A DNA stretch of 64,000 nucleotides from Sphaerisporangium sp. TRM90804 (lineage in GTDB: Bacteria; Actinomycetota; Actinomycetes; Streptosporangiales; Streptosporangiaceae), in contig NZ_JARWAC010000009.1 of the NCBI RefSeq assembly GCF_029846175.1, forward strand, positions 62,001 to 126,000, in the 5' to 3' direction. Under the pieces are notes generated by a model, which did not search any database, was not told where the DNA came from, and saw nothing but the letters and a program-made list of their open reading frames with translations. How positions within the stretch are numbered: position 1 is the stretch's first letter; every line of letters begins with the position of its first letter. Of this stretch, positions 54,795-63,128 are shown piece after piece. The position numbers and the translations under genes were made by a program.

Positions 54795-55355
54795 ATGACC
54801 GCTATCGCTGTTTCGCCCGGTGTTTCCGGGACGGCGTCCGTACTGCGGCGGCTGTACTTCGTCCGATTCGGGTTCGCCATCGTCTGGGCCCTCGTGATGT
54901 TCACGACCGCCTCGAACCTGGGCCCGGTCGCGGTCACCCTGCTCGTGCTCTACCCGCTGTTCGACGTGGCCGCCGCCGTCGTCGACGTCCGCGCGTCGCG
55001 CGCCACCGGATCACCCGCCCTGCTGTACGTGAACATCGCGGTCAGTCTGATCACCGCCGTCGGCGTGGCCGTCGCCTGCTCGTCCGGCATCCCGGCGGTG
55101 CTGCGCGTGTGGGGCGCCTGGGCCGTCGTGGCCGGGCTGGTCCAGCTCGTCGTGGGCGTCACCCGCCGCAAGATGGGCGGCCAGTGGCCGATGATCATCA
55201 GTGGCGGCATCTCCGTGCTCGCCGGCGCGTCGTTCATCCTCGGCGCCTCCGCGCCCAACCCGACGCTGATCAACGCGGCCGGCTACGCCATCCCCGGCGG
55301 CGTCTTCTTCCTCATCTCGGCCCTGCGCCTCGGCCGCGCCGCGAAGGGGAACTGA
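54795..55355 (+). CDS. Membrane protein (HdeD/DUF308-like)
   Basis: 186 residues from ATG 54795 after AAAAGGAA. Six hydrophobic segments; the LYFVRFGFAIVWALVMFTTA opening and repeated small-residue helices resemble DUF308/HdeD-like proteins, but I am not certain. First gene of a two-gene unit with the flavoprotein, one base apart, under the divergent TetR. Confidence 0.7.
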   Translation: MTAIAVSPGVSGTASVLRRLYFVRFGFAIVWALVMFTTASNLGPVAVTLLVLYPLFDVAAAVVDVRASRATGSPALLYVNIAVSLITAVGVAVACSSGIPAVLRVWGAWAVVAGLVQLVVGVTRRKMGGQWPMIISGGISVLAGASFILGASAPNPTLINAAGYAIPGGVFFLISALRLGRAAKGN

Positions 55356-55356
55356 C

Positions 55357-56796
55357 ATGGACGGCGACACGTACGACGTCGTCGTCATCGGGGCCGGCCC
55401 GGTCGGTGAGAACGTCGCCGACCGGGTGGTGCGGGGCGGGCTGAGCGCCGCCGTCGTCGAACGCGAGCTCGTCGGCGGGGAATGCTCCTACTGGGCCTGC
55501 ATGCCGACCAAGGCGTTGCTGCGCAGCGCGGCGGCGCTGCGGGCGGCGCGCCGGTTGCCGGGGGCGCGCGAGGCGGTGACCGGTGGTCTCGACGCGGCCG
55601 CGGTGCTGGAGCGCCGCGACTCCTTCGCCTCGCACTGGAAGGACGACGGTCAGGCCGGTTGGCTGGAGTCGGCCGGGATCGCCCTGCACCGCGGTCAGGG
55701 GCGGATCGTGGCCGCGAACGTGGTCGAGGTGACCGGCGACGACGGTGTCCCGGTCACGCTGACGGCCCGGCACGCGGTGGTCATCGCGACCGGAAGCGGC
55801 GCGTTGCTGCCGGACGTTCCCGGCCTGCGCGAGGCCGCGCCGTGGACCAGCCGGGAGGCGGCCGCCGCGAGCGCGGTCCCCCGCCGGTTCGCCATCATCG
55901 GCGGCGGCGTGGTGGCGTCGGAGATGGCGACCGCCTTCGCCGCCCTGGGGTCCTCGGTGACGATGCTGGCTCGTGACGGTGTGCTGCCGTCGGCCGAGCC
56001 GTTCGCCGGCGAGCGGATCACCGAGTCGTTGCGGGAGGCCGGCGTGTCGGTACGCCTCGGCGCGGAGGCCGCGTCGGTGCACCGCGACGCGGCCGGAACG
56101 GTGCGCATCACGACGACCGGCGGCGAGCGGGTCGAGGCCGACGAGGTACTGGTGGCGGTCGGCCGGACACCGAACACCCAGGACATCGGCCTCGGCGCCG
56201 TCGGTCTGACGCCGGGCGCCTGGCTCACGGTGGACGACACGCTGCGCGTGCTCGGGCGGGACGGGGCGCCGATCGGTGACGGGTGGCTGTACGCCGCCGG
56301 TGACGTCAACCGGCGGGTGCTGCTGACCCACCAGGGCAAGTACCAGGCCCGCGCGGTCGGCGACGTCATCGTCGCGCGGGCGAGGGGCGAAGCGGTCGAG
56401 GACGGCCGCTGGGGCCGGCACGTGGCCACGGCCGACGAGCGCGCGGTGCCCCAGGTGGTCTTCACCGATCCGGAGATCGCGTCGGTGGGGCTGACCGCGG
56501 CCGCGGCCGAGGCCGCCGGGATGCGGATCCGCGTCGTCGACTACGACCTGGGCGCCGTCGCCGGGGCCGCCCTGCACGCCGACGGCTACCGGGGGCACGC
56601 CCGCATGGTCGTCGACGAGGACCGCGAAGTGATCGTCGGTCTGACGCTCGCCGGCCCGGACGTCGCCGAACTGCTGCACGCCGCGACGATCGCGGTCGTC
56701 GGCGAGGTTCCGCTGGACCGGCTCTGGCACGCGGTCCCGGCGTACCCCACGGTCTCCGAGGTGTGGCTGCGGCTGCTGGAGGCGTACGGCCGCTGA
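55357..56796 (+). CDS. Pyridine nucleotide-disulfide oxidoreductase (lipoamide dehydrogenase/mercuric reductase-like)
   Basis: 479 residues. FAD motif VVVIGAGPVGENVADRVV (8-25), redox disulfide GECSYWACMPTK (C43, C48, the Cx4C spacing of group I), NAD(P) motif AIIGGGVVASEMATAF, second FAD motif GDGWLYAAGDVN, and a dimerisation domain. The catalytic HPT-SE motif at the C-terminus is changed: VPAYPTVSEVW has Tyr463 for His. No extra C-terminal Cys pair or N-terminal heavy-metal domain, so it is not a standard MerA. A disulfide or quinone reductase with altered acid-base chemistry is likely. Confidence 0.85.
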   Translation: MDGDTYDVVVIGAGPVGENVADRVVRGGLSAAVVERELVGGECSYWACMPTKALLRSAAALRAARRLPGAREAVTGGLDAAAVLERRDSFASHWKDDGQAGWLESAGIALHRGQGRIVAANVVEVTGDDGVPVTLTARHAVVIATGSGALLPDVPGLREAAPWTSREAAAASAVPRRFAIIGGGVVASEMATAFAALGSSVTMLARDGVLPSAEPFAGERITESLREAGVSVRLGAEAASVHRDAAGTVRITTTGGERVEADEVLVAVGRTPNTQDIGLGAVGLTPGAWLTVDDTLRVLGRDGAPIGDGWLYAAGDVNRRVLLTHQGKYQARAVGDVIVARARGEAVEDGRWGRHVATADERAVPQVVFTDPEIASVGLTAAAAEAAGMRIRVVDYDLGAVAGAALHADGYRGHARMVVDEDREVIVGLTLAGPDVAELLHAATIAVVGEVPLDRLWHAVPAYPTVSEVWLRLLEAYGR

Positions 56797-56807
56797 CGTC
56801 CGGCCAG

Positions 56808-56939
56808 GTGCCGGTCGTGGCGGGCCGCACCGACTTCCTCGACATCGCGTCTCTGCATGCCAGGTACCCCACGGTGCGCTGGCACAGCTACGCCGAGTGG
56901 GCCGATACGGTGGACTGGGACAGGGTCCTCACGAGCTAG
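56808..56939 (+). CDS. Short ORF, possibly the 3' end of a lost gene
   Basis: 43 codons from GTG 56808 reading VPVVAGRTDFLDIASLHARY, then PTVRWHSYAEWADTVDWDRV and a short tail. Amino-acid use looks natural (aromatic-rich, W-x-SYAEW), unlike shadow frames, but there is no ribosome site and I do not recognise the family with certainty. It lies directly behind the flavoprotein; probably a truncated remnant. Confidence 0.4.
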   Translation: MPVVAGRTDFLDIASLHARYPTVRWHSYAEWADTVDWDRVLTS

Positions 56940-57049
56940 ACCGGCCCGCACCGGGGCGGGGCGTCGGCCGGGCGGGGAGGAACGGTTCCGCCGGCCACCA
57001 CGCGGAGTCCGTCACCCCATCCCGAGCCGCCACCCGGGGATCCGGAGCG

Positions 57050-57742
57050 TCACGCCGGCGGCCGGGCGAGTTTGGCGGCAACGGCGTCGAGGACCCAGTC
57101 GAGGCCGGTCGTGAAGGACGTCTCGGCGTCCACGTCCGTGCCGTCGTGCACGGCCTTGGCCAGCGCCGGGAAGCGGCCCGTGGCCAGCATCCTGCTCACG
57201 TGCGGGCCGTTTGCGCGCTGCCAGTCGCGCTTGGACAGGCCCGTGGCGCGCTCGGCCCGCAGGTTCGCGATCTCGCGCCTGATCGCGCCGGTGAAGTAGG
57301 CGCTGACGGTCTCCACGGCGCGCAGGACGGTGTCGAGGTCGGCGAGGCCGTCGAGGGAGGACAGAGTGGCCTCGGTCACGGCGAGGGCGTTCGGGCCCAG
57401 GGCCGGACGGCCGCCGAGCAGGTCGGCCAGCCACTCGTGACGGAGGCTGGCCCGCCTGGTGCGGTGGGCCAGGGAGCCCAACGCCTCCCGCCAGTCGCCG
57501 AACGGCTCCTCGGGCAGGATCTCGGCGTGGACCTCGTCCACCATGAGGTCGAACAGCTCCTCCTTGGTGGAGATGTATCCGTACAGCCGCATCGGGCCGG
57601 CGTCCAGCCGGGCGGCGACCTTGCGCAAAGACACCGCCTCCAGCCCGCCCTCGTCGGCCAGCCCGACGGCGGCGGCGACGATCCGCTCCCGGTCGAGCGG
57701 CACGGGGCGAATCGGCGGCTCGGGCCGGTCCCACACAGTCAT
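57050..57742 (-). CDS. TetR family repressor of the TetX-like gene
   Basis: 230 residues, ATG 57742. HTH IVAAAVGLADEGGLEAVSLR then KVAARLDAGPMRLYGYISTK (about 21-60); the C-terminal domain is of the tetracycline-repressor-like class (RRASLRHEWLADLLGGRPAL, FTTGLDWVLDAVAAKL). It faces the monooxygenase across 53 bases filled by a 31-bp dyad. Induction by the monooxygenase substrate is the natural expectation. Confidence 0.87.
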   Translation of the reverse strand: MTVWDRPEPPIRPVPLDRERIVAAAVGLADEGGLEAVSLRKVAARLDAGPMRLYGYISTKEELFDLMVDEVHAEILPEEPFGDWREALGSLAHRTRRASLRHEWLADLLGGRPALGPNALAVTEATLSSLDGLADLDTVLRAVETVSAYFTGAIRREIANLRAERATGLSKRDWQRANGPHVSRMLATGRFPALAKAVHDGTDVDAETSFTTGLDWVLDAVAAKLARPPA

Positions 57743-57761
57743 GGGTGCATCGTACTGTTGC

Positions 57762-57792
57762 GATACAGAGTATTTGTCAAATACAGTGTATC
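57762..57792. promoter_or_regulatory. 31-bp operator dyad between tetR and the TetX-like gene
   Basis: GATACAGAGTATTTG (57762-57776), T, CAAATACAGTGTATC (57778-57792): 13 of 15 positions mirror exactly. Ends three bases before the monooxygenase ATG, so bound repressor would block transcription or initiation directly. Confidence 0.8.
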
Positions 57793-57795
57793 GAC

Positions 57796-58968
57796 ATGAG
57801 CCATCGTATCGCGGTGGTCGGGGGCGGCCCCGCAGGCCTGACCTTCGCCCGCGTCCTGCACCGCCACGGTCACCCCGTCACCGTCCTCGAACGCGATCCC
57901 GCCCCCGACGCCCGTCCCCCGGGCGGCACGCTCGACCTGCACGAGGAGATGGGCCAGCTCGCGCTCGGCAAGGCGGGGCTGCTGGCGCGGTTCCGAGCGC
58001 TGTCGCGTCCCGAGGGGCAGGCCATGCGCATCCTGGACCCGGACGGGACCGTCCTTCGCGACTGGCAGGCCCGTCCGGGTGACCTGGCCAACCCCGAGAT
58101 CGACCGGGGGCAGCTCCGCGACCTGCTGCTCGGCCCCCTCGACGTCCAGTGGGGGCGTGGCGTGACGGAGGTGGTGCCGGGAGCCCGGGACGGCGCGCTG
58201 GTCCGCTTCGCGGACGGGCGGCAGGAGACGTTCGACCTCGTGGTCGGCGCGGACGGCGCCTGGTCGCGGGTTCGCCCGGCGCTCTCGTCCGTGACGCCGC
58301 ACTACACCGGCGTCACCCAGGTCGAGACCTCCCTGGACGACGTCGACACCCGCCACCCCGGCCTCGCCCGGCTGATCGGCGACGGTTCCGTTGCCGTGTA
58401 CGGCGTGAACCGCTCCCTCGTCGCCCAGCGCAACAGCGGCGGCCACGTCAAGGTGTACGCCAAGTTCCGCGCGCCGCTGGACTGGCACACGGACCCGGAG
58501 CGGCGCATGGGCCTCAACCGGCAAGCGGGCCTGGACACGGGCCTGGACCTGGCCGACGTCGAGGCCGTGCGGTCAGCCCTGCTCGCCCTGTTCGACGGCT
58601 GGGCCGCTCCCGTCCTCGACCTCCTCCGCCACGGCACCGCCTTCGTCCATCGCCCCCTGCACGTCCTGCCCGTGTCCCACACCTGGGCCCACGTCCCCGG
58701 GGTGACGCTCCTGGGCGACGCCGCCCACCTGATGCCTCCATTGGGGGTGGGCGCGAACCTCGCGATGCTGGACGGCGCCGAACTCGCCGAGTCCGTCGCC
58801 GCGGCCGCCGGCCCCGGCGACCTGGACGAGGCCGTCCGCGCCTTCGAGGACCGGATGTGCGCACGGGCCGGCAGGTGGGCGACGATGACGACGGCCGGCC
58901 TGGAACGCCTCGTGAGCCCGGACCCCGCCGAAGCCGTCGCCCTGTTCGACGAGGTTCAGCCATCCTGA
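57796..58968 (+). CDS. TetX-like FAD-dependent monooxygenase
   Basis: 390 residues from ATG 57796 (TetX is 388). IAVVGGGPAGLTFARVLHRH (FAD site, 5-24), RPPGGTLDLHEEMGQLAL (the GGTLDLH region of TetX, about 51), NPEIDRGQLRDLLL, VVGADGAWSRVR, and LLGDAAHLMPPLGVGANLAM (about 308-327) follow TetX point by point. TetX enzymes hydroxylate and inactivate tetracyclines; other members act on aromatic compounds, so the substrate needs testing. Control by the divergent TetR resembles a tet-type switch. Confidence 0.83.
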   Translation: MSHRIAVVGGGPAGLTFARVLHRHGHPVTVLERDPAPDARPPGGTLDLHEEMGQLALGKAGLLARFRALSRPEGQAMRILDPDGTVLRDWQARPGDLANPEIDRGQLRDLLLGPLDVQWGRGVTEVVPGARDGALVRFADGRQETFDLVVGADGAWSRVRPALSSVTPHYTGVTQVETSLDDVDTRHPGLARLIGDGSVAVYGVNRSLVAQRNSGGHVKVYAKFRAPLDWHTDPERRMGLNRQAGLDTGLDLADVEAVRSALLALFDGWAAPVLDLLRHGTAFVHRPLHVLPVSHTWAHVPGVTLLGDAAHLMPPLGVGANLAMLDGAELAESVAAAAGPGDLDEAVRAFEDRMCARAGRWATMTTAGLERLVSPDPAEAVALFDEVQPS

Positions 58969-59084
58969 CGCCGGCCCGGCACGGCCTCTCCTGCTCTCGA
59001 TGATCGGCTCGCCCGCGGGCCGATTAGGTTTGCGCGCCGCGCCCGTCTGTACGTGTGAGATCGACTCACGAGAGGGCTGGCACG

Positions 59085-59669
59085 ATGCGGAAACTGACCT
59101 TCGCCATGAACACGAGCCTGGACGGCTACATCGCCGCGCCCGGCGACGACCTCGGCTGGAGTGGGGGGGACGGCCCGGACTCATCGTCGAGCGACGAGCT
59201 GTTCCAGTGGTGGTCCGACCGGGTGGACGCGACGGGCCTGGCGCTGTACGGGCGCAAGCTGTGGGAGACGATGAGCTCCCACTGGCCGACCGCCGACCAG
59301 CAGCCGGGTGCCGCACCGGCGGCGATCGAGTACGCCGGCCGCTGGCGGGACATGCCGAAGGTGGTGTTCTCATCGACGATCGACAAGGTCGACTGGAACA
59401 CCCGGCTGGTCACCGGCGACGCCGTCGCCGAGATCGCCCGGCTCAGGGCCGAGGACGGCGGCCCGATGGACATCGGCGGCGCGACGCTCGCCGGGGCGGC
59501 CATGCGGGCCGGGCTGGTCGACGAGTACGCGCTGGTCACCGTGCCGGTCCTGGTGGGCGGCGGCACGCCGTTCTTCACCGCGCTGGACAGCTGGGTGAAC
59601 CTGAACCTGGTCGAGACGCGGACGTTTCCCGGCGGCGTGGTGCTGACCCGATACGAGACGAGGCGATGA
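59085..59669 (+). CDS. Dihydrofolate reductase-like (RibD C-terminal) protein
   Basis: 194 residues from ATG 59085. KLTFAMNTSLDGYIAAPGDD opening, LYGRKLWETMSSHW, PKVVFSSTIDKVDWNTRLV and DIGGATLAGAAMRAGLVDEY are the RibD_C/DHFR-like pattern of actinomycetes. NADPH-dependent reductase of unknown substrate; unlikely to be the housekeeping DHFR. Confidence 0.85.
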   Translation: MRKLTFAMNTSLDGYIAAPGDDLGWSGGDGPDSSSSDELFQWWSDRVDATGLALYGRKLWETMSSHWPTADQQPGAAPAAIEYAGRWRDMPKVVFSSTIDKVDWNTRLVTGDAVAEIARLRAEDGGPMDIGGATLAGAAMRAGLVDEYALVTVPVLVGGGTPFFTALDSWVNLNLVETRTFPGGVVLTRYETRR

Positions 59670-59865
59670 GCACGGGCCGAATGCCCAGCTCGCCAGGCCG
59701 GGCCGGAATCCTTCCTGGCGCGCTCACCGTGACCCTCGGCGATGAGGGGACCTTTCCCGGCCCTTCCTCGCGTTCCGAGTGAGCTGTCGACCGACTCGCC
59801 GAAGATGAGGACGACGGTGACGCCTGCCCGTGCGCTGGACTCGTCGACGACGGGGACTCCTCTGA

Positions 59866-60873
59866 TCACAGCGTCGCGGGCAGGCTCAGCCATGGTTTGT
59901 CGGTGGCGTCGAATCCGGTGAGTTCGGCGATCCTCCCGTCGACGATGTGCAGGACCGCGATGGTGAACAGCCGGTACTCCGGGTCGTCGGGGGTGCGGAG
60001 GTACAGCACGGCGGCAGGCATGCGGTTGATTGTCGTGGCGATGCAGCGCCAGTCGTCGTAGCCGCGCTGGAAGAGCCCAGCGGAGACCCAGCCGTCCACC
60101 GCGTCCCTGGCCGTGACGATCAAGGTGCCCGGCTCGGGCAGCATCGCGAAGCGCAGGTCCTCGCGCAGCAGGGCCATCAGCCCGTCGAGGTCGTTGCGCT
60201 CATGGGCGTCCATGTACGACTTCACCACGCCGCGTTCGTCATCCGACAGCTCGTGCGGGGCAGGGCTCCGCCAGTCGAGGCGGCGGTCGGGCAGCTGCTC
60301 GCGCATCGTCACGCGCGCCCGCTGCAGTGCGCTGGTCACCGACGCGACGGTCAGCTCAAGGGCGTCGGCGGCCTTCGACGCCGGCCAGCCGAGGACGTCG
60401 CGCAAGATGAACACCGCCCGCTGCCGCGGCGGCAGGTGCTGGACGGCGACGATGAACGCCAGCTCGATCGTCTCTCGCGCCACCACCGATTCCTGCGGGT
60501 CCTCCGGGAGCATCCGGTCCGGGTAGGGCTGCAGGTAGCGCACTTCCGAGCCCGCGCCCGGCAGCTCGGCGGGCACGGGCGTGCGGTCGTCGCGTTTCTC
60601 CAGGAAGTCCAGGCAGGCGTTCGTCGCGATCCGGTACAGCCAGGTCCGCGGCGCGGCGTGGCCCTTGAACGACTCCCGCTTGTTCCACGCCCGCAGGAAC
60701 GTCTCCTGCGTCAGGTCCTGGGCGTCCTCGTAGTTCGCGAGCATCCGGTAGCAGTGCACCTGCAGCTCACGCCGGTAGCGCTCCGTGATGAGGGCGAACT
60801 GTGCCGCGTCGTCTGAGCGGGCCGCCGCGATGAACGCGGCCTCCTCAGCGCCTGGCAGTCTGGCGTCGGTCAT
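59866..60873 (-). CDS. ECF RNA polymerase sigma factor with SnoaL-like C-terminal domain
   Basis: 335 residues from ATG 60873, preceded by GGAAGGA. Sigma2 region LQVHCYRMLANYEDAQDLTQ with ETFLRAWNKRESFKG (about 50-85); sigma4 LPPRQRAVFILRDVLGWPAS then ALELTVASVTSALQRARVTM (about 155-195); C-terminal NTF2/SnoaL domain (about 210-335: MDAHERNDLDGLMALLREDL, DGWVSAGLFQ). This architecture is that of SigG/SigJ-like ECF groups in which the extra domain may sense a ligand. No anti-sigma gene is adjacent. Confidence 0.88.
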   Translation of the reverse strand: MTDARLPGAEEAAFIAAARSDDAAQFALITERYRRELQVHCYRMLANYEDAQDLTQETFLRAWNKRESFKGHAAPRTWLYRIATNACLDFLEKRDDRTPVPAELPGAGSEVRYLQPYPDRMLPEDPQESVVARETIELAFIVAVQHLPPRQRAVFILRDVLGWPASKAADALELTVASVTSALQRARVTMREQLPDRRLDWRSPAPHELSDDERGVVKSYMDAHERNDLDGLMALLREDLRFAMLPEPGTLIVTARDAVDGWVSAGLFQRGYDDWRCIATTINRMPAAVLYLRTPDDPEYRLFTIAVLHIVDGRIAELTGFDATDKPWLSLPATL

Positions 60874-60967
60874 GTCGTCAATCCTTCCGCGGGTGGCGAG
60901 GGCCACCAGAACTGACGACGGGGCGGAGGATTCCTGAGCGGTGAAGTCGCTCACACCGGGCCGTTCG

Positions 60968-61948
60968 TCAGGCGCCCGGCTCCGCCGTCCCCGGCGGTTC
61001 GGCGGCCGCGGCCGCGTAGCGCCGGGCCAGTTCGCGCAGCAGGGCCCGGAGCTCCGGCGGGTCCAGCACCTCGAACGCGACGTCGAGGCTCGTGAGGTAG
61101 CCCACGAGGTCGGGCAGGGACTCCGCCCCGGTCTCCAGTACGCAGCTGTGCTCGTCGACCGGGCGCAGCAGGCCGCCGGCCGGGGGGACGCGCTCGGCGA
61201 CGACCTCGACCGGCGCGTGGAGACGGACACGCGCCTGGTACCGCCACGCCAGCGAGCCGGTCCCGCGTACGACGTGGCTCGCGGCGTCCTCGGGAGGCTC
61301 GCGCGGCGCGAACCGCGGCCCGGTGGGCGGGCGCGGCCGGATGCGGTCGGCCCGGAACGTGCGCCAGTCCTCACGGTCGCGGTCCCACGCGAGCAGGTAC
61401 CAGCGGCGGCCGGTGTAGACGAGGCGGTGCGGCTCCACGCGGCGCGTGGTGGGCTCGCCGTCGCGCCCTCGATAGTCGAAGCGGAGCTGCTCGTGGTCGC
61501 GGCAGGCGCCGGCGATGGTCGTGAGCGTTTCGGCGTCGACGGTCGGCCCGCCGCCCGCCGCGGACACCGTGGCTTGCCGGAGCGCGTCGAGCCGGTGGCG
61601 CAGCCGGGCGGGCAGGGTCTGTTCGAGCTTCGTGAGCGCCCGCAGCGAGGTCTCCTCGATGCCGGTGACCGTGCCTGCCGCCGCGGCGCGCAGGCCCACC
61701 GCCACGGCGACCGCCTCGTCGTCGTCCAGCAGCAGCGGCGGCATCGCGGTACCGGCCGCGAGCCGGTACCCGCCGGTGATCCCGGTGCTGGAGTGCACCT
61801 CGTAGCCCAGGATGCGCAGTCGTTCGATGTCGTTGCGGACCGTTCTGGTGGTGACGCCGAGGCGGTCGGCGAGGTCGGCGCCGGACCAGTCCCGCCGCAC
61901 CTGAAGCAGCGACAGGAGCCGGAACAGGCGGACCGAGGTCTCCAACAT
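60968..61948 (-). CDS. WYL-domain transcriptional regulator (YafY/DeoR-like)
   Basis: 326 residues from ATG 61948. N-terminal wHTH RLFRLLSLLQVRRDWSGADL and RLGVTTRTVRNDIERLRILG (about 7-50), then the WYL domain (about 140-225) with RRVEPHRLVYTGRRWYLLAW, and a WCX C-terminal extension. Faces the VOC gene across a 29-bp dyad that is its likely binding site. Confidence 0.87.
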   Translation of the reverse strand: MLETSVRLFRLLSLLQVRRDWSGADLADRLGVTTRTVRNDIERLRILGYEVHSSTGITGGYRLAAGTAMPPLLLDDDEAVAVAVGLRAAAAGTVTGIEETSLRALTKLEQTLPARLRHRLDALRQATVSAAGGGPTVDAETLTTIAGACRDHEQLRFDYRGRDGEPTTRRVEPHRLVYTGRRWYLLAWDRDREDWRTFRADRIRPRPPTGPRFAPREPPEDAASHVVRGTGSLAWRYQARVRLHAPVEVVAERVPPAGGLLRPVDEHSCVLETGAESLPDLVGYLTSLDVAFEVLDPPELRALLRELARRYAAAAAEPPGTAEPGA

Positions 61949-61964
61949 TCTTCGAGTCTCGCAC

Positions 61965-61993
61965 GCATTGAGGAACCGCAGATTCCACAATGC
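61965..61993. promoter_or_regulatory. 29-bp dyad between WYL regulator and VOC gene
   Basis: GCATTGAGGAA (61965-61975), 7 bases, TTCCACAATGC (61983-61993): 10 of 11 positions mirrored. Lies 17 bases upstream of the WYL start and 45 bases upstream of the VOC start. Confidence 0.7.
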
Positions 61994-62037
61994 CGACTAG
62001 CGTCGCCGGTACGAAGCACCGAAGAGAAGGGCAGATC

Positions 62038-62463
62038 ATGAGCCTCCGAGGATTCGCCACACTGAACATCTGGGCGGACGACGTGCCGGCGGCCGTCGCG
62101 TGGTACGCGGAGTTCCTGGGCGTGGACGCGTACTTCACGCGGCCCGGCCCCGACGGGCGCACCGCCTACGCCGAGTTCCGCATCGGCGACCACGCCGACG
62201 AGCTGGGCATCATCGACCGGAGCTTCGCGCCGCCCGGCGCCTCGGCCGAGCCCGGCGGCGCCGTCATGCACTGGCACGTCGACGACCTCGACGCCACCGT
62301 CGAGCGCCTGCTGTCGATGGGCGCCAAGGAGTACCAGCCCATCACGCCGCACGGGGACTCGGGGTTCATCACCGCCGCGGTGATCGACCCGTTCGGCAAC
62401 GTGCTGGGTGTCATGAACAACCCGCACTACCTCGAGGTCCTCGCGTCCCTCAGGCCGGCCTAG
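62038..62463 (+). CDS. VOC (glyoxalase/bleomycin-resistance fold) protein
   Basis: 141 residues from ATG 62038 after AGAAGGG. FATLNIWADDVPAAVAWYAE (5-24), AYFTRPGPDGRTAYAEFRIG, AVMHWHVDDLDATVERLLSM and VIDPFGNVLGVMNN are the paired beta-alpha-beta elements. Members isomerise or bind small molecules, some giving drug resistance; role here unknown. Controlled probably by the divergent WYL protein and co-transcribed with the next gene (one base apart). Confidence 0.85.
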   Translation: MSLRGFATLNIWADDVPAAVAWYAEFLGVDAYFTRPGPDGRTAYAEFRIGDHADELGIIDRSFAPPGASAEPGGAVMHWHVDDLDATVERLLSMGAKEYQPITPHGDSGFITAAVIDPFGNVLGVMNNPHYLEVLASLRPA

Positions 62464-62464
62464 C

Positions 62465-63016
62465 GTGGACGTGCTCGACTTCCCCGACGCCGCCGCGTGG
62501 GAGGCCTGGCTGGCCGCGCATCACCAGACGCACGACGAGGCGTGGCTGCGCATCGCCAAGCGCGGCTCGGGGGTCGTCTCGGTGACGGTGGCGGAGGCAC
62601 TCGACACCGCCCTGTGTCACGGCTGGATCGACGGACAGCGCAAGGCCTTCGACGACGTCTCCTATCTCCAGCGGTACTCGCGCCGCCGGCCCAGGAGCTC
62701 GTGGTCCAAGGTCAACGTGGCGAAGGTCGAGGCGCTGATGGCGACCGGGCGCATGCGCCCGGCCGGGCTCGCGGAGGTGGCGGCGGCGATGGCCGACGGA
62801 CGCTGGGAAGCCGCGTACGAGTCGCAGGCCACCGCCACCGTCCCGCCGGACCTCGCGGCCGCGCTGGCCGCCGACCCCCACGCGAACGCCGCCTTCGAAC
62901 GCCTCGGCCGCTCCGACCGGTACGCCGTGATCCTCCCCCTGCTCAAGGCGCGCACCCCCGAGACCCGAGCGCGCACCCTGGCCCGGTCGGTCGCCCGCCT
63001 GGCCGCCCAGGAGTAG
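62465..63016 (+). CDS. YdeI/OmpD-associated family protein
   Basis: 183 residues, GTG 62465 directly after the VOC stop. AWEAWLAAHHQTHDEAWLRI, EALDTALCHGWIDGQRKAFD, YLQRYSRRRPRSSWSKVNVA and the C-terminal AYESQATATVPPDLAAAL fit the YdeI/bacteriocin-protection family, of unclear biochemical role in stress tolerance. Confidence 0.83.
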   Translation: MDVLDFPDAAAWEAWLAAHHQTHDEAWLRIAKRGSGVVSVTVAEALDTALCHGWIDGQRKAFDDVSYLQRYSRRRPRSSWSKVNVAKVEALMATGRMRPAGLAEVAAAMADGRWEAAYESQATATVPPDLAAALAADPHANAAFERLGRSDRYAVILPLLKARTPETRARTLARSVARLAAQE

Positions 63017-63128
63017 GGCCCGCGGAGCGAGGCCGCGAACCCCAGCACGTCGGTTCCGACCGGGAGTCCCTGTTCTCGCTGACCGGTGCGGCTCGGCGAC
63101 GCCGGTCGGCGAGACGCCGCCGGCACCG

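Noticed and set aside
55357-56796. Mercuric reductase (merA)
   Set aside because: Lacks the C-terminal cysteine pair and the N-terminal metal-binding domain; TetR rather than MerR control; called only as a disulfide oxidoreductase.
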